A stretch of 55,409 bases of DNA, from the NCBI GenBank assembly GCA_009903935.1, contig WYEG01000016.1:1-55409 (forward strand), read 5' to 3'. This DNA comes from Caldimicrobium sp. (GTDB lineage: Bacteria; Desulfobacterota; Thermodesulfobacteria; Thermodesulfobacteriales; Thermodesulfobacteriaceae). Below, one piece after another: positions 44,115-52,841 of this stretch (within the stretch, counting starts at the first letter, position 1; each line of letters begins with the position of its first letter). The position numbers and the translations under genes are program-made. The notes under the pieces were generated by a model, which had not been told where the DNA came from, did not search any database, and worked only from the letters and a program-made list of their open reading frames with translations.

Positions 44115-45028
44115 CCTAAAAACTTTACCTCCGGCTCAAGCATGATACTAAACCTTTCCCAAACCCTTTTTTGCACCTCCCTAAGCAGGGCTAAAACATC
44201 TTTTGCCGTTGCTGAGCCAAGGTTTACGATAAAGTTCGCATGCTTTTCCGAAACCTTTGCCCCACCGACCCTAAAACCTTTAAGCCCGCAATCTTCGATC
44301 AGCTTTCCAGCATAACAACAGGGCGGATTTTTAAAGGCAGACCCAAAGGTTTTCTCAGCTAAGGGCTGGCTTGCCTTCCTTTTAAAGTAGATTTCCTTCA
44401 ATTTTCTTTCGATTTCTTCTGGATTAGATTTTACTAACTCAAGGGTTGCGGAGACTACTATGCCTTCTTTGCTAAAGGACCGATAAGTCCAATCGCTATC
44501 CTTTGGTTCATAATCTTCTATTTTCCCGTCTTTAAGGAGCTTTACCCTCCTCACAAGCATGGAAAAGCTTCTTCCGTAGGCTCCTGCGTTCATCCGCACC
44601 GCACCACCAACCGTTGCCGGAACCCCAGCTAAAAACTCAAGCCCAGAGTAGCCCTTTTTCCTGGCAAAGCTTATTACCTCGCCAACCATAGTCCCGGATA
44701 AAGCCTCAAGAAATAAAGTGGCATCTGGAGCAAATGACCTCTCGGCTATCCCCTTCATATTCCTTAGGTTTATCACCACCCCAGAGTATCCTTCATCAGC
44801 ACAAAGAAGATTGCTACCTCCTCCCACTACATACCAAGGTATATCAAGCTCCGTGGCATTTTTTACTATTTCAAGAAGCTCATCCTCCTTTTTTGGAAAA
44901 ACCATAAAGCTTGCCGGACCGCCTATTCTTATAGTAGTATGCTTAGCTAAAGGCTCATCCACCTTGTAAGCTATGCCCTTCTCCTTCAAAAACTTTTCAA
45001 ATATCTTAAGCTGAAAGGGCTTTCCCAT
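44102..45028 (-). CDS. murB: UDP-N-acetylenolpyruvoylglucosamine reductase
   Basis: MurB reduces UDP-GlcNAc-enolpyruvate to UDP-MurNAc with FAD and NADPH. The 308-residue protein has HTTIRIGGPASFMVFP, WYVVGGGSNLL, GLEFLAGVPATVGGAVRMNAGAYG, YRSFSKEGIVV and SAFKNP, then CYAGKLIEDCGLKGFRVGGAKVSEKHANFIVN. This layout places it in the short (type II) MurB class. It overlaps murC by 23 bases and ftsQ by 13; the order murC-murB-ftsQ is usual. Confidence 0.97.
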   Translation of the reverse strand: MGKPFQLKIFEKFLKEKGIAYKVDEPLAKHTTIRIGGPASFMVFPKKEDELLEIVKNATELDIPWYVVGGGSNLLCADEGYSGVVINLRNMKGIAERSFAPDATLFLEALSGTMVGEVISFARKKGYSGLEFLAGVPATVGGAVRMNAGAYGRSFSMLVRRVKLLKDGKIEDYEPKDSDWTYRSFSKEGIVVSATLELVKSNPEEIERKLKEIYFKRKASQPLAEKTFGSAFKNPPCCYAGKLIEDCGLKGFRVGGAKVSEKHANFIVNLGSATAKDVLALLREVQKRVWERFSIMLEPEVKFLGCSM

Positions 45029-46403
45029 CTCTCTCTTCTGTTGCGCTCAAAAGGGCTTCTCCGATTTTATACACATCCCCTGCACCCATGGTCACAAAGA
45101 GGTCGCCTGGAGAAAGAAGCGTTTTAACCACCTCTAAAGCCTTGCTTTTTTCAGCATAGAAGGTAGGCTTTTCTTTACGAATTTCTTTTACCGCTTGATA
45201 GAAAGCCTCCCCAGACACTCCTGATATCGGCTTTTCGCTTGCCGGATAGATATCCGTAAGGATCAGGATATCAGGCTCCTTCAACACTAAAAGAAAGTCT
45301 TCCCAAAGGGCTTTGGTTCGGGTGTATCTATGGGGCTGAAAGAGAAGAATTAGGCGTTTATCCGGATGTTTTTTCTTTAAGGCTTTTAAGCTAACCTCTA
45401 TCTCCCTTGGATGATGAGCATAGTCATCATAGATTAGGGCACCTTGGGCTATTCCCTTCAGCTCAAGCCTCCTCTTTACTCCCCTAAACTGAGAAAGGAC
45501 AGATAAAACCTCCGGGATGGGTAAGCCTAAAACTAAGGCGCAGGCGATGACACCCAAGGCATTCTGAACATTATGAAGCCCTGGAACTTGAAGTTTTAGA
45601 ACCCCAAGAAATTCCTCTCCATGGTATACGGCAACCTCTGGATAAGCGGTATCGCTTAAAACTTTTCCTCTAACTTCGTTCTCCTCGCCTAAACCGTAGA
45701 AGATAAAAGGTAAAGAAAGCTCAGCAACCGTTTCCCTAATACCAGGGTCATCTCCGCAAAGGATAACTCTACCCTCAGGGCTTGTCCTCAAGATAAAGCT
45801 TTGGAAAGCCTTCTTTATGGCGGTAAAGTCGGCGTAAAAATCAAGGTGTTCCCGGTCGATGTTCGTGATGATAGTAATGTAAGGGTTGTAGTAGAGAAAA
45901 GAGCCATCGCTTTCATCAGCCTCGGCTACAAGGTAGGTTCCTTCCCCGAGTAAGGAATGGCTTTGCAGGTTGTTAACGATCCCCCCCACAACCACGGTAG
46001 GTTTTAGCCCAAGCTTGCAGAGAAGCTCAGCAAGCATGGAGGTTGTCGTAGTCTTTCCGTGAGAGCCAGCAACAACGATGCTCTTTGGATGAACGCTCAT
46101 CACTTCAGCGAGCATCTTAGCCCTTGGTATAACCCATAACCCAAGCTCGCGAGCTTGCTTAAGCTCGGGATGGTCGAGAGAAACAGCTGAAGAATAAACC
46201 ACTATCTCAACCCCCTCAAGATGAGAGGGATGATGCCCAAGAAAAACGGGGATCCCAGCTCCGCGGACCTTTTCCAAGTATTTGCTGTCTGAGAGGTCGC
46301 ATCCTGAAACCTCATGCCCCATCTTATGGAGAATAAGAGCTAAACCGCTCATCCCTACGCCGCCTATACCCACGAAATGGATTTTTCTCTTCTTCTCAAG
46401 CAT
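45006..46403 (-). CDS. murC: UDP-N-acetylmuramate-L-alanine ligase
   Basis: MurC adds L-Ala to UDP-MurNAc. The 465-residue enzyme has HFVGIGGVGMSGLALILHKMG, the ATP loop GSHGKTTTTSMLAELL, EADESDGSFLYY, TNIDREHLDFY, and DDYAHHPREIEVSLKAL near the C-terminus, all MurC-typical (compare with mpl at 30375). AAGGAGAT precedes the ATG by seven bases. It starts four bases after murG's stop and ends in an overlap with murB. Confidence 0.97.
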   Translation of the reverse strand: MLEKKRKIHFVGIGGVGMSGLALILHKMGHEVSGCDLSDSKYLEKVRGAGIPVFLGHHPSHLEGVEIVVYSSAVSLDHPELKQARELGLWVIPRAKMLAEVMSVHPKSIVVAGSHGKTTTTSMLAELLCKLGLKPTVVVGGIVNNLQSHSLLGEGTYLVAEADESDGSFLYYNPYITIITNIDREHLDFYADFTAIKKAFQSFILRTSPEGRVILCGDDPGIRETVAELSLPFIFYGLGEENEVRGKVLSDTAYPEVAVYHGEEFLGVLKLQVPGLHNVQNALGVIACALVLGLPIPEVLSVLSQFRGVKRRLELKGIAQGALIYDDYAHHPREIEVSLKALKKKHPDKRLILLFQPHRYTRTKALWEDFLLVLKEPDILILTDIYPASEKPISGVSGEAFYQAVKEIRKEKPTFYAEKSKALEVVKTLLSPGDLFVTMGAGDVYKIGEALLSATEERDGKALSA

Positions 46404-46406
46404 GCC

Positions 46407-47480
46407 TTATCTCCTTTCAACTAAAGCTTCCATCTCAGCAATTGCTCGCTCTAAGCCTTGAGGGTCAAAAAACTTTCTCATCGCTCTTCCCATTTTAACC
46501 CTAAGTTCCTTTTGAGAAAGGGCAGACCTCAAAAGGCTTAAGGCTCTCTCCGGTGTAGCTTCGCTTTGCCTTAGCATAAAGGCGCAGCCAGCTTCAACCA
46601 ACGCCTTTGCGTTTTTCTCTTGATGGTTGTGCGTAGCATAAGGAAAGGGTATAAAAAGGGCAGGTATCGCAAGGGCGCAAAGCTCAGCGATGGTGCTTGC
46701 CCCAGCTCGGCTTAGCACAAAATCTGCCTCGCTGTAAACAGATCCCATATCATCGATAAAAGGCAAAATCTTAACCCTCCCGCCGAAGGCTTCTTCATTA
46801 AACCTTTTCTTTACCCTTTCATAATCATCAAGCCCAGTCTGCCAGATAACCCTTAGATTTGGGAACTCTTCAAGAAGCCTTGGCAAGACTTCTAAAGAAA
46901 GCTCGTTTATAAACCTTGCCCCAAGGCTACCCCCCAAGATGAGAAGACAAACATCTTCTTTCTTGTCCTCTTTTTTCTTAAAAAGAGACCTTCGGACAAA
47001 ATTCCCGCTAAAAACTACCTTATCCTTCGGGAAATAATCTTTGCTCTCAGGGAAGGAGATGAACACCCTGTCAACGAAACGGGAAAGAAGCTTGTTTGCC
47101 ACGCCAGGGATAGCGTTCTGCTCATGTAGCCCAAGCCTTTTCCCAAGTAGCTTCCCAGCTAAAACGACGGGTATAGAAACATAACCCCCTTCGGCAAAGA
47201 TAATCTGAGGGTTAAGGTGTTTAATAAGCTGTAAAGACCGTAAAAAGGCAAGACCAAGTTTAAAAAGGGCAATTATTTTTCTTGGCAAAGACCTTCCGAC
47301 AAAGCCTTCAACCTCAAGATGATAAACCGGAAAGGGCTTATCTTTAAGAATTCTCTTCTCTATAGGGCGAGAGCCGGCTACAAAAACAACCTCCCTTCCC
47401 TTTTCAAGAAGGGCTTCAGCCAAGGCAAGCCCAGGCATGATGTGCCCCCCAGTTCCTCCGGCAACAACCATCCATCTCAA
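46407..47480 (-). CDS. murG: Lipid II synthase MurG
   Basis: MurG adds GlcNAc to lipid I at the inner face of the membrane. The 357-residue protein has VVAGGTGGHIMPGLALAEAL, FAEGGYVSIPVVLAGKLLG, LHEQNAIPGVANKLLSRF, LILGGSLGARFINE, DDMGSVYSEADFVLSRAGASTIAEL and the GT-B closing PYATHNHQEKNAKALVE. The TTG start at 47480 overlaps murD's stop by 4 bases and has a GGAG ten bases upstream; an ATG at 47471 is the alternative. ftsW usually lies between murD and murG; here there is no space for it. Confidence 0.96.
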   Translation of the reverse strand: MRWMVVAGGTGGHIMPGLALAEALLEKGREVVFVAGSRPIEKRILKDKPFPVYHLEVEGFVGRSLPRKIIALFKLGLAFLRSLQLIKHLNPQIIFAEGGYVSIPVVLAGKLLGKRLGLHEQNAIPGVANKLLSRFVDRVFISFPESKDYFPKDKVVFSGNFVRRSLFKKKEDKKEDVCLLILGGSLGARFINELSLEVLPRLLEEFPNLRVIWQTGLDDYERVKKRFNEEAFGGRVKILPFIDDMGSVYSEADFVLSRAGASTIAELCALAIPALFIPFPYATHNHQEKNAKALVEAGCAFMLRQSEATPERALSLLRSALSQKELRVKMGRAMRKFFDPQGLERAIAEMEALVERR

Positions 47481-48874
47481 TGATACACCACTCCCTCTTC
47501 CTTTTTTCCAAGATACTTTGGGGCATACTCTAAGACAAGCTGTCTAAAAACCTCGCCCCTTTCCGCATAATCCTTAAATTGATCAAAGCTTGAGCAGGCT
47601 GGAGAAAGAAGGACTGTATCCCCTGGCTTTGCTGTCTTAAAGGCTACGGCTAAAGCAGAAGGAAGGTCTTCCACCACATAGGTTTCAACAAGATTTGCAA
47701 GCTCATCAGCTATAATCCATCTTGCCTCTCCCATAAGGATAAGAACTCTTACCTTTTCTTTGATTAGGGGGATAAGCGGCGCATAAGAGCCGCCCTTATG
47801 TCTCCCACCAAGGATTAAAATAATGGGAGAAGGCAAGCCCCTTAAAGCCTGAAGAGTTGCGTCAACATTTGTAGCCTTGGAATCGTTAATAAAGTGGACC
47901 CCTCCAAAGGTCCCCACAAACTCAATCCGATGAGGAAAGCCAATAAAGTTGTCTATAAGCCTTTGGCCTACCTCCTTGCTAACCCCAAAGACCCTCCCCA
48001 CAAGAAGGGCTGAAAGAAGGTTCAACCGGTTATGCACCCCAAGAAGCTTAAATTTATGGAGGGAATAAACTTCCTCTTCCCCAAAGGGTTTTAAGATGGC
48101 ATACCCGTTCTTTAGGTAGCCAGAGACACCTGCTTCTTGCCTTTCCCCAAAGAAAAGCGTTTCCCCTTTAACCATCCCTTTAAAATCTTCAAAGTAGGGC
48201 AATGCTTTTGCTAAGATGGCAAAGTCCTCCGGAGTTTGATTTTCAAAGAGTCTGTATTTGTAGTAGGCATACTCCTTTAGGTCTCGATACCTTTCAAGAT
48301 GGTCTGGGGTTATGTTTAGAAGGACGCCAACTTTTGGGGCAAAGGTTTCTATTCTTTCAAGCTGAAAGCTTGACACCTCAAGCACAATCCTATCAACCTT
48401 AACATTTGAGACCACATAGTCCGAAAAAGGTATCCCGTAATTTCCACCGGTAAACACCTTTTCTCCGGCAAACTTAAAGAGGTCTGAGACCATGGCTGTG
48501 GTCGTAGTTTTTCCGTTTGTTCCCGTTATGGCAACGGTTCTCTTTTTTTCATCCTCTGAAAGATAGGACCAGGCTAATTCAAGCTCAGAGATAACAGGAA
48601 CCCCCGCCCGCAAAGCAGGAAGATAAACTTCTTGCGGAACACCTGGGCTTACAACCACAAGGTCAGCTTTTCTGAGAGTTTCTTCCCGGTGGGCTCCAGC
48701 CTCAAAAACTACCCCTTGAACCTCAAGGGAAGAAACCATAGAGGGTGGAAGCTCCTCCTTTGGTTTGGACTCGCTTACCACTACATTTGCCCCTTTAACC
48801 AAAAGGAGCCTAACCGCAGATTGCCCGCTCTTGCCAAAGCCTACTACCACTACTTTTTTCCCTCTAACATCCAT
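47477..48874 (-). CDS. murD: UDP-N-acetylmuramoylalanine-D-glutamate ligase
   Basis: MurD adds D-Glu to the wall precursor. The 465-residue ligase has VVVVGFGKSGQSAVRLL, VVSPGVPQE, the ATP loop AITGTNGKTTTTAMVSDLF, EVSSFQLERIETFAPKVGVLLNITPDHLERY and the C-terminal FINDSKATNVDATLQAL and LLSPACSSFDQFKDYAERG, the diagnostic MurD ending. It is flanked by mraY (nine bases) and murG (4-bp overlap). The direct murD-murG link is the sign that ftsW has been lost from, or was never in, this cluster. Confidence 0.97.
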   Translation of the reverse strand: MDVRGKKVVVVGFGKSGQSAVRLLLVKGANVVVSESKPKEELPPSMVSSLEVQGVVFEAGAHREETLRKADLVVVSPGVPQEVYLPALRAGVPVISELELAWSYLSEDEKKRTVAITGTNGKTTTTAMVSDLFKFAGEKVFTGGNYGIPFSDYVVSNVKVDRIVLEVSSFQLERIETFAPKVGVLLNITPDHLERYRDLKEYAYYKYRLFENQTPEDFAILAKALPYFEDFKGMVKGETLFFGERQEAGVSGYLKNGYAILKPFGEEEVYSLHKFKLLGVHNRLNLLSALLVGRVFGVSKEVGQRLIDNFIGFPHRIEFVGTFGGVHFINDSKATNVDATLQALRGLPSPIILILGGRHKGGSYAPLIPLIKEKVRVLILMGEARWIIADELANLVETYVVEDLPSALAVAFKTAKPGDTVLLSPACSSFDQFKDYAERGEVFRQLVLEYAPKYLGKKEEGVVYH

Positions 48875-48883
48875 GGCTCTTCC

Positions 48884-49963
48884 TTATCTTATCTTCAAGG
48901 TGCTAAGGGCTAAAAGCCCAAAAATCACAGAAATTATCCAAAATCTAACCACCACTTTATTTTCCTTCCAGCCAAGTAGTTCAAAATGATGATGAAGGGG
49001 CGCCATCTTAAATATTCTTTTTCCGCCTGTAAGCTTAAAGTATCCTACCTGAAGGATTACTGAGAGGGCTTCAGCAACAAAAATAGCTCCAGCAAGAAGC
49101 AGCATAAACTCCTGCTTCACCATGATGGCTATAGCTCCCATCACCCCTCCAAGCCCTAAAGCCCCAACATCCCCCATAAAAACTTCTGCTGGATGGGAGT
49201 TATACCACAAGAAACCAAGCCCAGCCCCGCCGAGGATGGCACAAACTATGGCTAACTCTCCGGCATAGGGGATGTAAGGTAAGAATAAATACTGGGAAAA
49301 CTTAACATGCCCAGACACATAAGCAAAGACAAGATATACCCCGGCCACAACGCAGAAGGGAACAATAGCAAGCCCATCAAGACCATCCGTTAGATTTACC
49401 GCATTAGAACTTCCAAGCATAACAAGGAGCGAAAAGACAAGGTAAAAAATCCCAAGGTCTAAGACAACCTTTTTAAAGAAGGGTAGGTTAAGAGTTGTGC
49501 TAAACCCCAAGACTTCAAAAAGAAAAAGATAAAAGATCAAAACACCAAGAGCCTGAAGTAGGAGCTTTTGTTTTCCCGTAAGACCAAGGTTTTTTCCGCG
49601 CTTGATCTTTAGGTAATCATCTACAAATCCCACAAGCCCAAAGAAGAGAAGCACAAAAAGGGCAAGCCAGACAAAAGGATTGGTAAGGTTGCACCAAAGG
49701 AGCGAGGAAATGACCACCGAAAGGATGATGACAACTCCACCCATCGTAGGGGTTCCGGTCTTAACCATATGATGCGAAGGACCCTCCTCCCTCACAACCT
49801 GACCAAACTGCTTTTCCTTCATAAACTTTATAAACCTTGGCATAAGAAAATAAACAAGCAAAAAGGCAAAGATGGAACCATAGATCATCCGAAAGGTGAT
49901 GTATTTAAAAACATTAAACACGCTTATCCATTCAGAAAGCGGATAAAGAAGGTGGTAAAACAT
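48884..49963 (-). CDS. mraY: Phospho-N-acetylmuramoyl-pentapeptide transferase
   Basis: MraY makes lipid I from UDP-MurNAc-pentapeptide and undecaprenyl phosphate. The 359-residue polytopic membrane protein has about ten hydrophobic helices. Signature loops are GTPTMGGVVII, FVDDYLKIKRGKNLGLTGKQKLLLQ, NAVNLTDGLDGLAIVP, and AEVFMGDVGALGLGGVMGAIAI, which includes the catalytic Asp. MAPLHHHFELLGWKENKVV near the end is the conserved His loop. Order and length are standard. Confidence 0.97.
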   Translation of the reverse strand: MFYHLLYPLSEWISVFNVFKYITFRMIYGSIFAFLLVYFLMPRFIKFMKEKQFGQVVREEGPSHHMVKTGTPTMGGVVIILSVVISSLLWCNLTNPFVWLALFVLLFFGLVGFVDDYLKIKRGKNLGLTGKQKLLLQALGVLIFYLFLFEVLGFSTTLNLPFFKKVVLDLGIFYLVFSLLVMLGSSNAVNLTDGLDGLAIVPFCVVAGVYLVFAYVSGHVKFSQYLFLPYIPYAGELAIVCAILGGAGLGFLWYNSHPAEVFMGDVGALGLGGVMGAIAIMVKQEFMLLLAGAIFVAEALSVILQVGYFKLTGGKRIFKMAPLHHHFELLGWKENKVVVRFWIISVIFGLLALSTLKIR

Positions 49964-49966
49964 GCC

Positions 49967-51364
49967 CTATCTTCCTCCCTCAAGCAAAGCCAAAACGACC
50001 CTTTCCATCCCCATAGCCCTCGACCCCTTAACTAAAACCACACACCGAGAAAGGTCAATCTTCCCTTGCTTTAAAGCTTCTAACAAGGCCTCAGTTGTCT
50101 CAAAGGTCAAGCAATCGCCCTTCCCAAACCCAGCTCTATAGTCTTGGGCATGCTCACCCACAAAAATGGCAAAATCCGCAACTTTTCCAGCAAGCTCCCC
50201 GATACTTTGATGGGCTGACTTAGCAAACTCCCCAAGCTCCTTCATATCGCCAAGTATGGCAACCTTTCTAAAATCCCCTTTTGGAAAATTTTCAAGATAC
50301 TCAAGGGCTACAGCCATAGAACCAAGGTTTGCGTTGTAGGTATCATCAAGGACGACCAAATTTTCAGTCTTTATGACTTTAAGCCTACTGTAGAACTCCT
50401 CTATCTCTGGTAATTTCTCGCAGACCTCTTCAAACTCTAAGCCTGTCCCAAGGGCAATGGCTATGCTTGCAGAAAGGTTTAAGACCTGATGCCTACCTTT
50501 TAGCTTAGCAAAGACTTCCCTCTTTTTCTCAGACCAAACCAAACTTATCTTTGCTCCCTCTTCAACCTCTTCAAACCTCTCTATCCAAAGGTCTGCCCCC
50601 TTTTCAAAACCAAAGCTAATCTTAGTTTGAGGGAAGTTTTTAGCTCTTTCGCGAAGGTTTTCCTGGTCGTAAAAATAGACGATCGTGCCGTCTTCTTTCA
50701 TCTTAGCAAAAAGGGAGGTTTTCTCTTCCAAGACCCCTTCAAGGCTTTTTAATCCCTCAAGATGGGCGGCATAAACACAAGTAATAGCTCCAAGGTCTGG
50801 GTTGGTAATTTCTGTAAGCCTTGCTATTTCACCTGGTGAGTTCGTTGCTATCTCAAGGATTACCCAATCCTTATCCCTATCCTGGGCAAGAATGGTCATT
50901 GGGACGCCGATTAGGTTGTTGAAGTTTGCCTCGTTCTTTCCACATTTATAAAATTTAGAAAGGATCTGATAGGTCATCTCTTTGGTTGTCGTTTTTCCGC
51001 AGGAGCCTGTTATGGCGATTACTTTATAGCTATCAAGGCTACGAACATACCTTGCAAGCTCACCCAGGGCATAAAGGGTATCCTTAACCAGGATGATTGA
51101 GACATCCCTCGGTAGGTCGTCCCATCTTAGGTAATCAGGCATGCGCTCAACAACCGCTCCTTTTACCCCGCTTGCTATGGCTTCTTTTATGAACTCGTGT
51201 CCGTCAAACCTTTTACCTTTTAACGCAAAGAAAAGAAAGCCTGGTTCAACATTCCTTGAATCAGTGGTTACCCCGGAAAAAGTAATGCCCATATCTCCGT
51301 TTAAGAGAATCCCTTTCGTTGCCCGAACTACATCCTCAGTAGATAGAACCCTCCTCGCAATCAT
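49967..51364 (-). CDS. murF: UDP-MurNAc-tripeptide D-Ala-D-Ala ligase
   Basis: MurF adds D-Ala-D-Ala to complete the pentapeptide. The 465-residue protein shows the MurF N-terminal domain (ITFSGVTTDSRNVEPGFLFFALKG), the ATP loop AITGSCGKTTTKEMTYQIL, NEANFNNLIGVPMTIL, and VVLDDTYNANLGSMAVALEYL in the C-terminal domain. VVLVKGSRAMGMERVV closes the protein. TTTK rather than TTTT in the loop is normal for MurF. It lies between murE and mraY, three bases from the latter. Confidence 0.97.
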   Translation of the reverse strand: MIARRVLSTEDVVRATKGILLNGDMGITFSGVTTDSRNVEPGFLFFALKGKRFDGHEFIKEAIASGVKGAVVERMPDYLRWDDLPRDVSIILVKDTLYALGELARYVRSLDSYKVIAITGSCGKTTTKEMTYQILSKFYKCGKNEANFNNLIGVPMTILAQDRDKDWVILEIATNSPGEIARLTEITNPDLGAITCVYAAHLEGLKSLEGVLEEKTSLFAKMKEDGTIVYFYDQENLRERAKNFPQTKISFGFEKGADLWIERFEEVEEGAKISLVWSEKKREVFAKLKGRHQVLNLSASIAIALGTGLEFEEVCEKLPEIEEFYSRLKVIKTENLVVLDDTYNANLGSMAVALEYLENFPKGDFRKVAILGDMKELGEFAKSAHQSIGELAGKVADFAIFVGEHAQDYRAGFGKGDCLTFETTEALLEALKQGKIDLSRCVVLVKGSRAMGMERVVLALLEGGR

Positions 51365-51374
51365 TTGTCCCCTC

Positions 51375-52841
51375 TTAGCCTTTAATCTCCGATAAAAGCC
51401 TCTTTACTACCTCTCGGTCAGAAAAAGGGATCCTTTTCCCCTGCACCTCTTGGTAATCCTCATGCCCCTTCCCTGCTATAAGGAGTACATCCCCAGCCCT
51501 TAGCATTTCAAGGGCAGACTTGATAGCCTCCTCCCTATCGACCCACACATAACAGGGCTTTATTCCCGTTAGTCCTTTTTTTATGTCTTCGATAATCATC
51601 TTTGGGTCTTCAAACCTTGGGTTGTCTGAGGTTAGGATGATAAGGTCAGAAAGTTCTTCAGCAACCTTGCCCATAAGTGGTCTTTTCCCGGCATCCCGAT
51701 TTCCCCCACAACCAAAAAGAACGATTAGCCTATTTCTTTGAAGAGGAGCTAAGCTCTCTAAAGCAGACCTTAAGGCGTCAGGTGTATGAGCATAGTCAAC
51801 AAACACATAGGCTCCATCCTTCTCACCAACGAGCTCAAGCCTACCCGGTGGATTGGTAAGGTTTGGTAAAGCTTTCACAAGGTCATCCACAGGAAAACCA
51901 AGGGCATAGAGAACCCCCAAGGCAACCCCAAGATTTTTAGCTTGAAAATCGCCAACAAGCCTTGTCTTCACATTATAAGTCTTTCCAGCTATTTCCATAG
52001 TTAGCTCAAGGAAGGGCGTTCTTCGAATTAAGGCTACTCGGAAAAAGTCATCGTTTACAGAGATAAGTCGTAACGCTGGTCGAGAAGTCTTTAGCTCCTT
52101 AAAGAGCCTTCTTCCGTATTCTGTCTCAAAGGAGATTATAGCTACCCCATCCTCCTTAAGATACTTTGTGAAGAGCTTTTTCTTTGCTTGAAAATAGGAT
52201 TCCATGTCTCCGTGGTAGTCAAGGTGGTCCCTTGAAAGGTTGGTAAACCCGCAAGCTGAGAAGTTTAGCCCAAAGATCCTATCTTGGTCCAAAGCATGGG
52301 AAGAAACCTCAAGGGCAACAAGCTTTATCCCCAAGTCTTTTGCTTTTTTTAAAAAAGGAAAAAGCACAAAGCTTGAGGGCGTTGTCTCCCGTGATGGCAA
52401 AACCTCCCCAACATCGTAATAGATGCTCCCAATGTAGCCGCTTTTTACTCCAAGGGCAGAGCTTAAGGCTTTTATAAAAAAGGTAGATGAAGTCTTTCCA
52501 TTTGTGCCCGTTATCCCAACCAGAGTGATCGAGTTTTGAGGATGGTCATAAAAGCGGGAAAGGAGCTTTCCTAAGGTTTCCTTAAAATCTTTAAGCCTAA
52601 TCTGAGGGGCATAAAGGTCTAAGTCAATGCTATCTTCCTGAATGATAAGTTTTGCCCCTCTTTTGATGGCTTCCGGTATGAATTCTTTTCCGTTTAGCTT
52701 TGTGCCCCGCCTTGCAACAAAGATATATCCCTTTTTTACGCTTTGCGAATGGTCAGAAATTCCTGTTATCTCCTCATCCCAGTTTACCATATAATCTTCC
52801 AAAATCTCATCTCTCGACAAAAGGTCCTTTAGCCGTTTCAT
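51375..52841 (-). CDS. murE: UDP-MurNAc-L-Ala-D-Glu:mDAP ligase
   Basis: MurE adds the third residue of the stem peptide. The 488-residue protein has GISDHSQSVKKGYIFVARRGTKLNG, the ATP loop GITGTNGKTSSTFFIKAL, ETTPSSFVLF, EVSSHALDQDR, FTNLSRDHLDYHGDMESYF and VDYAHTPDALRSALESL. The substrate motif is LTSDNPRFEDP; DNPR is the meso-diaminopimelate type (Lys types have D-D/N-P-x). This predicts Gram-negative-style mDAP peptidoglycan, consistent with mpl. The start overlaps the stop of the FtsI-like gene by 4 bases. Confidence 0.97.
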   Translation of the reverse strand: MKRLKDLLSRDEILEDYMVNWDEEITGISDHSQSVKKGYIFVARRGTKLNGKEFIPEAIKRGAKLIIQEDSIDLDLYAPQIRLKDFKETLGKLLSRFYDHPQNSITLVGITGTNGKTSSTFFIKALSSALGVKSGYIGSIYYDVGEVLPSRETTPSSFVLFPFLKKAKDLGIKLVALEVSSHALDQDRIFGLNFSACGFTNLSRDHLDYHGDMESYFQAKKKLFTKYLKEDGVAIISFETEYGRRLFKELKTSRPALRLISVNDDFFRVALIRRTPFLELTMEIAGKTYNVKTRLVGDFQAKNLGVALGVLYALGFPVDDLVKALPNLTNPPGRLELVGEKDGAYVFVDYAHTPDALRSALESLAPLQRNRLIVLFGCGGNRDAGKRPLMGKVAEELSDLIILTSDNPRFEDPKMIIEDIKKGLTGIKPCYVWVDREEAIKSALEMLRAGDVLLIAGKGHEDYQEVQGKRIPFSDREVVKRLLSEIKG

